Assembly (NCBI RefSeq): GCF_000188695.1
Contig: NW_004754926.1
Span: forward strand, 866,310 to 909,827
DNA length: 43,518 nt
Direction of reading: 5' to 3'
DNA from: Salpingoeca rosetta
Taxonomy: Eukaryota; Opisthokonta; Choanoflagellata; Craspedida; Salpingoecidae
Positions within the stretch are counted from its first letter, which is position 1. Every line of letters starts with the position of its first letter. Of this stretch, positions 27,921 to 43,252 are shown one piece after another. The notes beneath the pieces were generated by a model. That model was not told where the DNA came from, did not search any database, and saw nothing but the letters and a program-made list of their open reading frames with translations. Position numbers and translations under genes: made by a program.

Positions 27921-30719
27921 ATGGAGTGCTTCGTGCTCGCCATGGCGGACCTTCCTCCAATGCACCACCACCAACAACAACAACAGCACCAGCACCAGCA
28001 AGGAAGGTGGTCTGGGTTGCCGATTCCCAACATCTCCATCCAAGAGCATGAAGACGCGTTTACTTTCGATGACGCGCCTGCGCACGACGGCACAGCCCTC
28101 AATCACATCAACAACAACAACACCACCACCACCAACACTAACAATAACAATAACAATGACACGGCGGACAAGAGCCAAAACGGATCGACAAGAAGCGGCA
28201 GCAGCCATGGTGCCAACACTGCAGCCATCACCAACACCACGAATGCCCACAACGCCTCGTCCACCACGGGCCCGCCGCCGCCGTCCGTTGTCGTCACACA
28301 GCCAGATGACGATGACCTACCCATCCCCGCTGGTGATCTCGGCATCATGGACGATGATGACCCCTTCACGTTCTTCGATCCAGCAGGCGACATGCCCGGG
28401 CTGAGCGGCGCGGACGACACGGAGTTTGCGGCCTCCAACCGCTCCTCCCGCCGAAGCAGCTACACAGACTACGACGCCAGCCACGACGCCAGCCACGACA
28501 TTGACGAGAGCTTCCGCGCGCCCTCCCCTCATCGCCGTGCGACCGTTGGCGAGGTGATGGTGGAGCGCCGGCGCATGCTGTCCCCTCGCCAGGCCCGCCG
28601 CATGAGCCTGACTGCCGCGCCGACCACGGGTGCTGCCCTGCGCGGAACAAGCCTCTCTCCCACGCGCCTGCGCGACACGGACACCATCCCCGCGCCGCCA
28701 AGCCGCGTCGTGCACTCGGCCCGCCAAAGCCCCGTGCCGCGATCAAGCGCATCTCGCAGCGTCAGCCCCGCAGGCAAGCGCACAGCTGCTGCCGCCGCCG
28801 CCACGGCCCACCCGCGCTCGCAACACTCCTCTGCGCCGACATCATCTGCAGCGCTGTCGACGGACATGGGTGGCGACAAACCACAGCAGCACGGCCGCGA
28901 CCACGACAGCGACACGGACCACCCGCGCACGAAGAAGCGCACGCAGCACCGGCGGCACTCGCTCCACCAAGACCACCACCACCAGCAGCAGCAGCAGCAG
29001 CAGCAGCACCATCAGCAGCAAGCGCACCGCCGTCACAGCCAGCCGAACCAGGACGAGGACTTTGACTTTGACACGGCGTCTGCATTTGGCAACGACGACG
29101 ACCAGGAAGGGTCTGCCGGGTACAAGTCGAAGCTTGCAGGCAAGCGCGGGCGCAGGCGACGGGAGATCATGCAGGCCATGAAGCCCGAGGAGCTTGAGCG
29201 GGAGCGGGAGCTGAAACTGCAGAAGAGCCGGCAGTCTGCGCGCGAGTGCCGGCGCCGCAAGAAGCAGTACATCCAGCGCCTTGAGGAGCGCATCCGGCAG
29301 CTGGAGGCAAAGACGCAGACGCAGGCCAGCGACCTCGCCCGCCTGGCCCAGGAGAACGCGGCACTGCGCACGCAGCAGGGGCTTGATGCAGGCACCCCGG
29401 CCTCCTCTGTGGTGGGACCGCCGTCGCCTGCGCTCTCCTCCATGCGCGCATCCTCCATTGGCGACGCCAGCAGCCTGGCCACCGCTAACACCCTGAACAG
29501 CAGCACCGTCGCAGGGGACACGCCCAGCCTCAACAGCAGCGGCCTCAACAGCAGCGGCCTCAACAGCAGCGGCGTGGCGTCCATGGGTGTGCAACCAGAG
29601 CGCACCTTCTCTGCTCCCCACGCCGTGCCCCACATCACCAATGCTCCCCCCACCACCGCCACCAGCGCCGCCACCGCCAACACGGCAACAGCACCACAGG
29701 CGCCGGGCACGCACGTGCTGGGCCGCACAGTGTCTGCGCCCACGGCCACGACGGCAAGCGCAGCACCGCGCTCCCAGGTGGACCCGTCGACACTCCCGCC
29801 CTCAGGGATCATGGGTGCTCTGGAGAGCAGCCGGGACACAAGCTTCGACGCGCTGCCCTCACCGCTGTGTGGGCCAACGTCCTTCTTTGGTGTCAAGTTC
29901 AAGAACGATCAGTCACAGCAGCACCAGCACCAGCCACATCACCAGCCACATCAGCGCCAAGGGCAACCTGGCAGTACTGACGGCAGCAATGGTGGCCAGC
30001 ACATGGCCAATGGTGGTGGCGGTGTCAACACAGGTGGAAGTGATGCGCCGGGCAGCACGCCCGTGAGCCCAGTAGTACTGCAGAGCCTTTTGTCGCAGCT
30101 GCACCGCCAAGAACAGCAGCTCAAGTCCCTGCAGCAGCAGCAGCAACACCAGCAACAGCAGCAACAACACCAGCAACAGCACCAACACCAACAGCACGGT
30201 GCAGCGAATGCGATGCAGGCTGGTCTGCTGAGTCTGCTGCAACAGGTGCAACTCAACACTGTGCAGGCACCACAGCCGCCGGTCACGTACGCTCCGCAAG
30301 GGCAGCACCAGCACCAGCAGCAGCATCACTACGCCCAGCGCCAGCAGCCGCCCATGCAGCAACATCAGCAGCAACATCAGCAAGGCCAGCAGCGGCCACA
30401 GGAGCACTTCAACAGCAGCGCCGCGCTCTTTCCTCTGCCCTTGGACACGATGCCCAACATGCCAACAACAACATCAGCGACGGCACATGTGGCTGCCAAA
30501 ACCGCCACAACCACAGCCATATCCACGACCACGACCGCGTCCATCGCCACCGCTGTGACCAGCACGGGCGGCACGACGTCGATGCCACCACCACTTCCGT
30601 TTGATTCGCCGTCAAAGGCAGCGCTGGAAGTGGAGCTGCTGCTCGCGGAGTCGAGCGATCTCATGTCGCAGTTGCACGCCGACACATCTGCCGCCGCCCC
30701 GCCGCAATCGTCCGCGTAG
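27921..30719 (+). CDS. CREB/ATF-type bZIP transcription factor with Gln/His-rich disordered arms, single exon
   Basis: An uninterrupted frame of 932 codons. The bZIP lies at about residues 420-490: a basic region KSRQSARECRRRKKQY (invariant Asn replaced as in the CREBL2 group, ARECR core) followed by a zipper with Leu at heptad positions 1, 2, 4 and 5 and Gln at the third. The rest is low complexity: HHQQ runs near the start, an Asn/Thr run, a Ser/Arg-rich block with SP sites, three LNSSG repeats (29529-29573) and several poly-Q/H tracts after 29910. It should bind DNA as a dimer in the nucleus. The basic region most resembles CREBL2 or CREB/ATF proteins, but no orthologue can be named. The second ATG, at 27942, has a stronger start context (gccATGG) than the one at 27921. 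Confidence 0.85.
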   Translation: MECFVLAMADLPPMHHHQQQQQHQHQQGRWSGLPIPNISIQEHEDAFTFDDAPAHDGTALNHINNNNTTTTNTNNNNNNDTADKSQNGSTRSGSSHGANTAAITNTTNAHNASSTTGPPPPSVVVTQPDDDDLPIPAGDLGIMDDDDPFTFFDPAGDMPGLSGADDTEFAASNRSSRRSSYTDYDASHDASHDIDESFRAPSPHRRATVGEVMVERRRMLSPRQARRMSLTAAPTTGAALRGTSLSPTRLRDTDTIPAPPSRVVHSARQSPVPRSSASRSVSPAGKRTAAAAAATAHPRSQHSSAPTSSAALSTDMGGDKPQQHGRDHDSDTDHPRTKKRTQHRRHSLHQDHHHQQQQQQQQHHQQQAHRRHSQPNQDEDFDFDTASAFGNDDDQEGSAGYKSKLAGKRGRRRREIMQAMKPEELERERELKLQKSRQSARECRRRKKQYIQRLEERIRQLEAKTQTQASDLARLAQENAALRTQQGLDAGTPASSVVGPPSPALSSMRASSIGDASSLATANTLNSSTVAGDTPSLNSSGLNSSGLNSSGVASMGVQPERTFSAPHAVPHITNAPPTTATSAATANTATAPQAPGTHVLGRTVSAPTATTASAAPRSQVDPSTLPPSGIMGALESSRDTSFDALPSPLCGPTSFFGVKFKNDQSQQHQHQPHHQPHQRQGQPGSTDGSNGGQHMANGGGGVNTGGSDAPGSTPVSPVVLQSLLSQLHRQEQQLKSLQQQQQHQQQQQQHQQQHQHQQHGAANAMQAGLLSLLQQVQLNTVQAPQPPVTYAPQGQHQHQQQHHYAQRQQPPMQQHQQQHQQGQQRPQEHFNSSAALFPLPLDTMPNMPTTTSATAHVAAKTATTTAISTTTTASIATAVTSTGGTTSMPPPLPFDSPSKAALEVELLLAESSDLMSQLHADTSAAAPPQSSA

Positions 30720-30737
30720 CGCAGTCGTGTGGTTGAG

Positions 30738-30789
<52 letters not shown>

Positions 30790-31463
30790 TCTGTTTGTTT
30801 GAGTGTTTTGTGTTTGTTTGATTTGCCTGCCTGTGTATGCACTTTCAGAAAGAGTTGGTTGGTTTATGTTAGCTTGTTGACCTTTCTCCCTAGAAACGAG
30901 TGTTTGGTGTCTTCCAGACTGTGTGTTGGTTTCCTTACCGTGTGCTTGATGATGCGTGTGTGTGTCTCACTCACCTTGCATGTCCATTGTCACTTTGTTA
31001 TTCCGGGCGTGCGTTTGGCATTGCGCGCGCCCAGCTACATGTTGTTGTGGGTTTCACTCAATCAGTTCTTAATGGTCTTACACCTCAGTTTCCCCCCCCC
31101 CCCTTCTCTCACCTACACGTTTCACAAACACGTTTACGCCCACTCGCACCGTTGTGCTTTACATCATACTCCACCCGTGTTCCTTGATGTGTGTCGTGTT
31201 GCGCTTCCTTGACTCGTTGCGTGTGTTGTTATTCTTGTTCTTTGTGACTGATATGTTGGATGCGACTGCAGGTGTGCAGTGTGCAACCAACCCCTTGGCC
31301 TGTCCCCCAAAGTAGTTGATATCATCAATCCAACCAGCAAGCAGCGAGCCATCACACCATCACACGCCGCAGCGAACGCGAGACACGGGAAGAGAGGGGG
31401 GGGGGGAGGATGGTTAACAAACAAACAAACAAACACACACACACACACACACACATGTACCTG
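30720..31463. other. Convergent intergenic region, bZIP factor / MED17
   Basis: These 744 bp separate two stop codons. They contain a (GT)n tract (30743-30786), T-rich sequence, a poly-C run (~31091-31102), a poly-G run (~31397-31407) and a CA tract (31433-31455). No gene seen. Confidence 0.6.
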
Positions 31464-31975
31464 TCAGGTTGATGACGGTGGCGGTGGGGTGGTGGTTGTC
31501 AGAGCAGAAGAGCCGAGCGCTGCAGCCGTGGCGGCGGCAGCGTCGACGGTGTTGTTGGTGCTGTTGCGGGTGTGATTGTTGTCGTTGTTGCTTGGGGCTG
31601 TCTGTGCGAGCACGTGACTGATGGCATGCGCGACAACGCGCGCATCGTATTCACCTTGCTGCTGCTGCTGTTGAGTGATAGCTGCGCTCAGAGTGGTGGT
31701 CGGTGGGTGTGCTGGTGCCCGGTGGAAGGGACCAGCACCGTGTGTGCACACAAACCGGAAATCGCGCGCCTGTCGCAGCAGCTCGCACCGCACAACCCTG
31801 GCGACACATGGGAACAGTAGAGAGGTGGGATGGGGTTACAGACAGTGTACACGCACGCATGCGTGGCAGTGAGGTGAGTGATGCTGGTGGTAAAATAATA
31901 CGGTAATGATAGCGGCTTTGAACCTAATAATCAAACCTAAATGTGGAGTGATAGAAGAGGAGAGAGAGAGAGTGA

Positions 31976-32046
<71 letters not shown>

Positions 32047-33484
32047 GGAAAACAACATCAGGGTTACAGCACCTGTTGCTGGGGAGATGAATGGTTCCAT
32101 GCTCAAAGTGCTCGTCGCTGGCAAGGGCACACACCTGCCAAAAGATTGGCGGTGCAACCGAGATACGGCAGTATTTGCCGTGTCAGCAGGACGGGTTGAA
32201 ACGCACAGATGGACGAACATGGAGAGCGAGGAGGAGAAACGGTAATTTGAAATCGACACATACAGACATACATACACACGTATAACGGCCGATGCATGTG
32301 GCACGCACCGTGTCTGCATTTGTTGACTCGATGAAGTTAAGAACGCAGTTGAGGACAAACCTCGACATCTATCGACACAAAGGGAGGAGGTGTGTACCAT
32401 AGCAGCGGTGAGCCCGATGACAAGTCCTCAGGACGATCACGTGCAGACACACACACACACACACACACACAGTCACAGTCACACATGCGTGTTCGCGTGC
32501 ATCCACATGCGTACACGCGACCGCACAGCATAACACCACCACCCTCATCTTGACAAGAGGGGCGCACGAACCACGCGGTCTGCGTCGCTGCGCGTGAGTT
32601 CGCGGAGGGCTCGACGGTCCTGCGTCGGCCGGCCAATGGGCGTGGACTTGATCACAACTTTTCCACCCTTCTCGCTGTGGTCATAGTCGACCCTGAACAC
32701 ACACACACACACACAAGCACACACACACACACACACACACAAGCACACACACACACACGCACGCATTCAACACATTGAAGAGAGTGGAGTGAGGAATACA
32801 AACAGCTACATGCAAGCATATGCTGTGAGGACACAGCTTCCCAAAACACGGCAACGTTCATTCGGTGTGTGTGTGAATGTGAATGTGTGACGAACGTGAG
32901 TGAGCTGGTGACGCTTCCGATGGAGCCGACGATGCTCCATTTGTGCTTGTGCAACGCTGGCCCGAGGTCCTCAATGCGGAAACAGCACACGCGCTGCCAC
33001 CGCTCGCAAGCCTCTGCACCAACGGACGCACGCGTCAATACATGAGCATCACGGTGCGCATCACACACACACACACACACTCTCTCTCTCTCACGCACGC
33101 GCATACAGCAAGACTCACACTTAAACACACGCGCATGCACACGCCTACACACGCACACAAGCACACAAAGCATGTGTTTTGTTCACCGTCACTAACCCTT
33201 GAGCCGCTGTGTGATCCGGGGTTGGCGGAGTTTGCAGTCTGCAATGGCGGCAAAGGACTTGACGAGCGAGGGAAGGCGGTCATGGTGCACTGGCAACGAC
33301 GTCTTGTACAGCAGCAGCGCGCGCCGCAACTCCCGCTCCCCGCGGCCTGACGTGTGACCGTACGTGGTGCATGGTGGTTGAGGTGGCTGAGCGATGAGTA
33401 TCACACACAGGCCTACACTTGTTCTCTTTCACATACTTGCTACATCGCACATTCACTCCGTCTCGCGCTCTTTCGCACACACAC

Positions 33485-33519
<35 letters not shown>

Positions 33520-34769
33520 TGCCACATACACACATATGCCACATACACGCCACACACACACACACACATGCCACACCCCACAAGGGAGCAGCCACTTACG
33601 GCGCACGAGCGACTGGTGAAGCTGTTTCAGCAACAGCGTGAGCTCGTGGTGGTGCTTGGGAGCGTTCGCATCATCCAGTGATGGTGTTGGTGCTGTGTTT
33701 GTCGATGTTGTTATTGGTGGTGACGTTGTCTCGTTTCCATCCTGCTGTGGTGGCTGCTTGTGTTCCTGCGCGTGATCCTGTACATGCGCCTGTGGTACCT
33801 CCTGTTGCTGTGTATCAACATGACCGCTTGCATGACCGCCGCTGTCTTCGGCTGTGTCCATCCCTTCACTGGCGCGCGTCTGAGGCTGTGCTGCTGGTGC
33901 TGGCGACGACAACGGTGCTTCGTTCGTCGCTGCTATTGATGCTGCTGCTGGCGTCTTGGCGGGAATGTCGCTGAAATGGAGACAGACAACAACCTGGATG
34001 CCTGGCCCGAGGGTGAGGGAAATGGCGTTGCGCGCAGGCATGGTGCACGTGATGCCATCGCCAGCATCGCCGGCACCACGCAGCAGCATGTTGAAGAGCT
34101 GCAGCTGGTGGGCGTGGCGCTGTGCAGCCTGCAGTGCAGAGAGCCAGTGGGACGACGGTGGCTGGATGCGCACGCGAGAGAGGGCATCTGGTGACACGTG
34201 TCCCGCGTACACGCGAATGTCCGTGTTGGCGCGAAGAGATATGGGCACGTCTGCGAGCAGCTGGCGCTGCTGTTGTGAGAAGGAGAGGCTGCATTGGTGG
34301 TCTGGGTTTCTGGCGCGAACGATGCGCGAGCCCGGCGCAACGCTTGCAAACAGGCGGCCATCCGACCGCACAATGCGAAACGCAGAAGCCGCCTGTGTGA
34401 GCTGGGAGAACCGTTGCACTTCGCTGGCCATGGTGTCGTGCAGGCGCGTGATGGCGCCGCGGAGCGTCTCTGCTGCCGTGTGCATCTGCTGACGCTTCAA
34501 CTGCAGGCGAGCAGCAGGGCTAAATTCCAGCTTGGGCACAGCAACGCGCTCCATATCCAGGTACTGTGTCTTTTGTGCCATGTTCAGCACAGCAATCAGC
34601 ATCTGCATCTGATCGTTCGCAGCCCTGTTTTGTATGTGTGTGTGTGTGTGCATGATGGGAAGTGTGCAGGGTGAATACGGCACGCTCGATGCACCTGAGA
34701 GTGTCGATGGGCTTTCTTCCTTCAGCCATCCTGGTACACCGGTGCTGCACAACCATTTGCCCACACACT

Positions 34770-34829
<60 letters not shown>

Positions 34830-35478
34830 CACGCACGCACACGCGCGCACACACACGCACACACACACACACTCCAGCACAAACATTCCCGAGCCACGTC
34901 GCTTACGTGATTGCTGTGTCGAGAGCTCGCATCTGTTGCAGGTTTGATTTGTCCTCTTGCTCGTATTCCTCCAGGTGGCTTGCCTCCTCCTCCGTCTCCT
35001 CCGTCTCTTCTGCCTTTTTCTCTTCTTTTCCATTCCCGTCTGCCAGTTTGGTTGGCTGTGTTGTGCTGTGGCTGTCGTCCTGAGCCTGCTCCAGCTTCTC
35101 AAAGTCCAACCGGGTGAGGACCTGAAATGCCCGCGAGGCCGCCTTCAGCTCACTGCGGGTTCGAGTCGTGGCGTGTTGCGTGAGTCACGGACAAGGAGAG
35201 CTCGGCAAGCGCCCTCGCCGGCATGCGAGACACAAAACGTGAACAACAGCTGCAATCTCATACAACAACCAACTCCAACCAACTACTGCCAACAAGAAGC
35301 GATGTTGCACTGTTGGCGTCAGTCCAGAGCTGTACACAAACACATAGGTTGCATGGCAAAGGTGGGAATCTTTGAAGACGTACTTGACATGCTCCTCCTT
35401 GCCGTCAACAGTGTACTGGGCCACTGGCACCTCTGTGTGCCCTTCCAGCTGCACTTTTGCTCGCTTTGCACTGTCCAT
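31464..35478 (-). CDS. MED17: Mediator complex subunit 17 (head module), 9 exons
   Basis: Exons: 35478-35384, 35152-34907, 34624-33600, 33346-33197, 33013-32896, 32692-32572, 32368-32309, 32134-32073, 31797-31464. All phases agree and give ~736 aa. Diagnostic blocks are AASRAFQVLTRLDFEKLEQ near residue 40 followed by a Glu-rich stretch; SHWLSALQAAQRHAHQLQLF, matching the animal HWQTKLEAAQ block; and the helix HHHELTLLLKQLHQSLVR. The C-terminal HKWSIVGSIGSVTSSLTVDY matches the end region of animal MED17. MED17 is an essential scaffold of the Mediator head and contacts RNA polymerase II and the pre-initiation machinery. Exon 3 is unusually long (1025 nt) and contains a Gln/Ala/Thr-rich insertion. 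The last exon ends in Ala, Thr and Pro repeats. The exon 6/7 junction has alternatives a codon or two apart. Confidence 0.82.
31977..32042. repeat. (GT)n microsatellite in the last MED17 intron
   Basis: Over 30 GT units lie between exons 32134-32073 and 31797-31464, sense (CA)n. Confidence 0.9.
34770..34872. repeat. (CA)n microsatellite in MED17 intron 2
   Basis: CA units with GCAC interruptions near the exon 2 donor (exon ends 34907), sense (GT)n. Confidence 0.9.
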
Positions 35479-35881
35479 CTTGACTGCCTGCCTTGTTGTC
35501 CTTTAAATAGCACATTGTGCTAAAATAAGTGTGTGTGTGTCTGTCTGTGTGTGTGTCTGTCTGTCTGTCTGTCTGCCTTGCCTGTGTGTCTGTGTGTGTG
35601 TCTGTGTGTGTGTGTCTGTGTGTGTGTGTCATGTATGTCTGTCTGTCTGTCTGCCTTGCCTGTGTGTCTGTGTGTGTGTCTGTCTCATATGTGTCTTTCT
35701 GCCTCACTGCCTTGCCTGTCTGCCTTGCCTGTCTGCCTTGCCTGTCTGCCTTGCCTGCGTTCGGGAACCACGTTTACTTGGACGCGGCCTTGGTGTAACA
35801 ACAACGAAACACAAGTCGTTGATTCAGCACTTCTCCCTTCCCCCTCCATCTCCACTTCCTCCCATCGTAGTTGAAGCTTCA
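35479..35881. promoter_or_regulatory. MED17 upstream region / DCTN5 3' flank
   Basis: These 403 bp lie between the MED17 start codon and the DCTN5 stop codon, both on the minus strand. Most of it (35529-35755) is GT/CTGT repeats and CTGCCTTGC-type units (tgcctgtc, tgccttgc). The MED17 promoter must be here or overlap the DCTN5 3' end. Confidence 0.45.
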
Positions 35882-36241
35882 TCACTCTTGCGCAACAAAG
35901 TTGTCGTAGTACGCCCTGCATATGTGACAACGAGAGGGGTGGGGAGGTGGATAGGGAGTGAGGTATACATGTGCCATTACATGCAAACACGCACACACAG
36001 ATACACTGACGTGTGCAATTACATGCAAACACGCACACACGCACACACACACACACACACTGCGCAAACACGCATCGTACGTTGCAATGGCCGACTGGAT
36101 TCTATCTGTGATTTCGGGCATGGTGCCGGTTTGTCTGCCGGGCGAACCGGAAAAGATGGCATAGGGCGGAACCATCGTGTCTGGCGGCAGCACCGTGTTG
36201 TCCTCAATGCGGCACCGCTCACTCAAGATGCACCGCCGACC
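35882..36241 (-). CDS. DCTN5: Dynactin subunit 5 (p25), last two exons only; 5' exons missing
   Basis: Two phase-matched exons, 36241-36081 and 35915-35882, give the C-terminal ~64 residues. The first begins GRRC and reads RIEDNTVLPPDTMVPPYAIF, then SGSPGR, which matches the end of the left-handed beta-helix and the linker of p25. The last exon adds AYYDNFVAQE before the stop. p25 sits in the pointed-end complex of dynactin and helps attach cargo to dynein. The acceptor at 36242 enters in phase 0, so upstream exons should exist. I find none on the minus strand up to the next genes: the sequence enters a (GT)n tract at 36246 and then a plus-strand gene that itself lacks its start. The fragment could be the true 3' end of an intact gene placed wrongly, or a truncated copy. 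Confidence 0.8.
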   Translation of the reverse strand, partial: GRRCILSERCRIEDNTVLPPDTMVPPYAIFSGSPGRQTGTMPEITDRIQSAIATYDACLRSVCVCVCVCACLHVIAHVSVSVCACLHVMAHVYLTPYPPPHPSRCHICRAYYDNFVAQE

Positions 36242-36245
36242 CTAC

Positions 36246-36325
<80 letters not shown>

Positions 36326-36516
36326 TTTGTGCGTCTGTGTGTGTCTGGCTGTCTTTGTTTCTTCGATATTTGTCCCTACTGGATGAACGCTGCCACCAAC
36401 ACAACCTCACCCCGCCCCGCTCCGCTCCCCCCCCCCCTTGTTCTCCTGCCCATTCCTCCGCCACTGTTTGGCCCAACCAGACCCGGCACCCGTCGTTCCC
36501 GCACCGCTGCTGTCAG
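36242..36516. other. (GT)n tract and pyrimidine-rich spacer between two 5'-truncated genes
   Basis: A pure (GT)n run (36246-36324) is followed by GT/CT-rich sequence and a C-rich tract with a poly-C run near 36429. To the left is the DCTN5 fragment, to the right the PX-gene fragment. Each needs 5' exons that should lie in this direction, and none are present in these 275 bp. Confidence 0.7.
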
Positions 36517-40053
<3,537 letters not shown>

Positions 40054-41221
40054 CTGCCACGTGCCTTTTCAAAGTGGTCTCGTGTGCGTGCACCATGCAT
40101 ATACTTGTGTGTTTGCTGTCATGTGCCCTCGTCTGAATGGCAGTTTTGGCCTCCCACGTTTTGTACACTGTCCTTTCTCTGTCGACTATACTCGTTATGT
40201 GTTTCTTCTTTCTTTCTTCTTTTGCGTGTGTGTGTGTGTTGATTGATAATGGAGCCCATGCCTTCTTGTGTCTATATCCACCACGTGCGCGCAGCACTCT
40301 TTGTTTGTGCGTGTGAGTTGAAGCATGAGCGTTGATGTGCTCCTTTTTGCCCTTTGTTTTGTGGTCTTGTTTGATATCGTGCTCCTGTCTAATAACTTAT
40401 CCTTGCACACACACACACACACACACATGCTTCTCACCATGTGTGCCCAGGCATTCACAGCTGGCTTCTCTTTCTTTGTCTTTCCTTGTGGCACCTTGAC
40501 GGTGTAGCGACCTTAGTTCTCTGTGAGAGAGAGAGAGAGAGAGAGAGTGTGTGTGTGTGTGTGTGTGTGTGTCGAGCGATTGTGAAGGGCACACATGACT
40601 ACTTGCATAGCCTGTACCCAGACGCCGTCACTTCGGCATACTGTTGCCATTTTGTTTCCTCATTTCATTGACTCTTTCCGTTTGCCTCGCTGCTTTGTCT
40701 TGCTAGAACCACATTGTCCTTCTCTTTCGTTGACATTAGTCGCATTTCACCATCCAAATACACCATTAGAAGCAACACAGCAACACGCCTCCGGCGAGAG
40801 AGAGAGAGTGTGTGTGAGTGAGTGTGTGTGTGTGTGTGATGACGTAGTTGTGACCAAGGTTGCTTTTGCTTTTGCTTGCTTGCTTGATCATTGTAGTTGT
40901 GTTGTGCTGAGACGCTTTCTCGACGAAGACAAAGATGCAAGAAGCAAGGAAAGCAACGAAATGGTAAGTGCAATCAACCGGCAGTGATGGCAGCCCATGG
41001 CATGGCACATACGCACTCAAACACGGAAACAAAACCAGCAGTGAACACAACAGCAGGTACATCCGGCCAGGAACGAACATCACAAGCAAGGTGCAAAAAG
41101 TGGCGCGAAAAACGTAGCTACGCACATGCACACAGAAAACGCAACGTGTCGCATCACACATAAGAGAAAGAATAAGACCCGTCTATGCCAACTGGTTCAC
41201 GGAGACATGGTGGGGCAGGGT
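40054..41221. other. Convergent intergenic region, PX gene / centrin
   Basis: These 1.17 kb lie between two stop codons. They contain a CA tract (40406-40428), GA then GT tracts (40525-40572 and 40797-40838) and T-rich sequence. Open frames show no recognisable domain and I see no gene. Confidence 0.55.
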
Positions 41222-41782
41222 TCAGAAGTCGGCAGTCATAATCGACAGAAACTCTTCCTCGTTGACTGGTTGGTGTGTATGAGTGTGTGTGTGTATGAGT
41301 GTATGTGTGTATATGTGTGTATATGTGTGTGTATGTGTGTATGTGTGTGTGTGTGTGTGTGCGTGCGTACGACAAGGACAGGGTTGAGGGGTGAGCGACT
41401 GCGATGGAAGCATTGGCAGATATGGCGCATTGTCAACACCATGTCGACACCATGTTATTCATAGAACACTTCAAACAGACATCAAACGGTCATAAGACAG
41501 CACCATCATGGCAACATACAACACACAGATGCACACACACGCACAAGCTACGTCTTCCTCACTCTCTCCGTCGTTGTCCTGGTCAAACTCCTCAATCATC
41601 GCCTTAAGCTCATCATCGGGAATGTCCTCTCCCAATTCCCTGTTTGTGACGCAAAGCAACGCGCAGCCGCGGTATGAGGAAAGTTGGGGAGGTGAATGTA
41701 TCTCGTGGCATAAGCAAACGACACAGACGAGCAGCCACTCTCTTGCGGAAATACACACCACACTCACTCGCACACACACACA

Positions 41783-41826
<44 letters not shown>

Positions 41827-42691
41827 CTCACTCACACACACACACACACAAACACACTCACTCACACAAACACACACCAACACACACACTCACACACAAA
41901 CACACACACACTCACTCACTCTCTATCTCACACAAACACGAACGCACCTTGCAACCCTTCTGAGGTTGCCGATGCTGATCTTGCCCGTTTGGTCCTCATC
42001 AAACAGCTTGAACGCCTTCATCACCTCTTCAATCGGGTTGCGGTCCAAGATGCGGTCACCAACTATTCACGCACATGCACACATGACAGTGGTGGCACGG
42101 TCGTGAGCAGAACCCGGGCGCAGTTACACGACTGGCAAAGTGATCAGCAACAACTCCAACACACAGCAGTGCTTGACAGCGTACCAACAGCGTTGAAATC
42201 TTGTTCTGAGATGAGGCCGGTGCCATCACGGTCGTACTCGCGCATAATCTTCTGCACCTCTGTCTTCTTCACGTCAAACCCGAGGGCCCTCATTGCAACC
42301 TTGGTTAATGCAGCAAAACGCCGTGTGAGCACCAACAGCAGTGGCGTCGAGTGTTGCGCGTTTTTTGGTTGCAGAGGGTTGCAAAGAGGGCGACCCAAAC
42401 GCAGGTTGTGGTGTGGTATGAGACGAACGCGTACGTGGGGCATGTGGCACAACCATCGTGAGCACTGTGAACATAGCAGTCAATACTGGTGGCAGCAGAA
42501 TCCCAACAACATTATCAACAACGGCAGAACACCTTGAGCTCGTGGTAGTCGAGGCAGCCATCCTTGTCTGTGTCGAAGAGGTCAAACGCCTCCTTGATTT
42601 CGTGGCGCTCGTCCTCTGTGAGTTCGCGGCGCTTCTTCGCCGCAGACGCCGGTCCCAGCGTCGGCCTCTCGTGCCGCGTGTACAGGCTCAT
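41222..42691 (-). CDS. CETN3: Centrin (centrin-3-like EF-hand protein), 5 exons
   Basis: Exons: 42691-42533, 42299-42185, 42062-41948, 41639-41563, 41265-41222. All phases agree and give 169 aa, the usual centrin length. It has four EF hands: [12 protein letters not shown] (complete), [14 protein letters not shown] (second), [13 protein letters not shown] (third) and DQDNDGEINEEEF (fourth). The segment [21 protein letters not shown] and the [12 protein letters not shown] linker match animal centrin-3 better than centrin-1/2. The protein ends IMTADF. Centrins are calcium-binding proteins of centrioles, basal bodies and the nuclear pore/mRNA export machinery. All four loops keep Asp at position 1 and Glu, Asp or Gln near position 12. 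The gene is divergent from the small gene at 43253. Confidence 0.93.
41767..41932. repeat. (CA)n / CTCA-rich tract in centrin intron 3
   Basis: CA repeats with ACTCACTC and AAACACAC interruptions between exons 42062-41948 and 41639-41563; in the sense strand GT-rich and beginning ~15 bp after the donor at 41947. Confidence 0.9.
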
Positions 42692-43065
42692 TTCCTCCTG
42701 TCAGCAAAGCATCGCAGCATGCAACGGTGTTATGAACGAACATAACGCCCCACATCCAACACTAAACGACACCACACGCACGCCAGCACGCCAGGGAAGC
42801 AGGGAAGCACAAGCAGGATAGGAAAGCAAGCCAGTGACAACGACCACACAAACAACAGTCCACACCACACACCAAACAGTCAACACCAGTCAACAACAGT
42901 CCACACCAACCAAACAGTCAACAACTTCACACACACACACCGTTGCAGTCGGGAAAATTCGTAGATAGCTTTCATAAATTCCGCAACTGCGAAGTGGTTC
43001 CCAATACAGACAGGGTGAGCTGTGCTGTGCTGAGATGGTTCCATGGTTCCATGGTTTTTGGAGAT

Positions 43066-43099
<34 letters not shown>

Positions 43100-43252
43100 T
43101 GACATGTTTGGTGCATGGCGATGTGGTGTCCCACACGTGTGGCTCGTGGCTTCTCTCCCAAGGTTGCAGGGTGGTACGACGTGCTTCTCACATGGTGTGT
43201 GCCTCCGTCATCAGTTTGATTGGTACAGGCAGAACAAGACAGCGTCAGCGGC
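42692..43252. promoter_or_regulatory. Divergent intergenic region, centrin (-) / small unknown gene (+)
   Basis: These 561 bp lie between two start codons. CAAC/CAGTC direct repeats occur at 42870-42930 and a (GT)n tract at 43070-43098. A pyrimidine/AG acceptor (ggtacag, ~43228) just before the plus-strand start suggests a 5' UTR intron there. Confidence 0.4.

Noticed and set aside
28366..29902. Long minus-strand frames opposite the bZIP gene
   Set aside because: Antisense shadows produced by GC-rich codons; the plus frame has a clear bZIP domain.
33600..34764. MED17 exon 3 extended upstream to an ATG at 34764
   Set aside because: The extension crosses a CA tract; the acceptor at 34625 joins in phase to an exon with conserved MED17 helices.
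40054..41221. A further gene between the PX gene and centrin
   Set aside because: Frames have no domain, no consistent splice phases and a T-rich codon pattern unlike the neighbouring exons.
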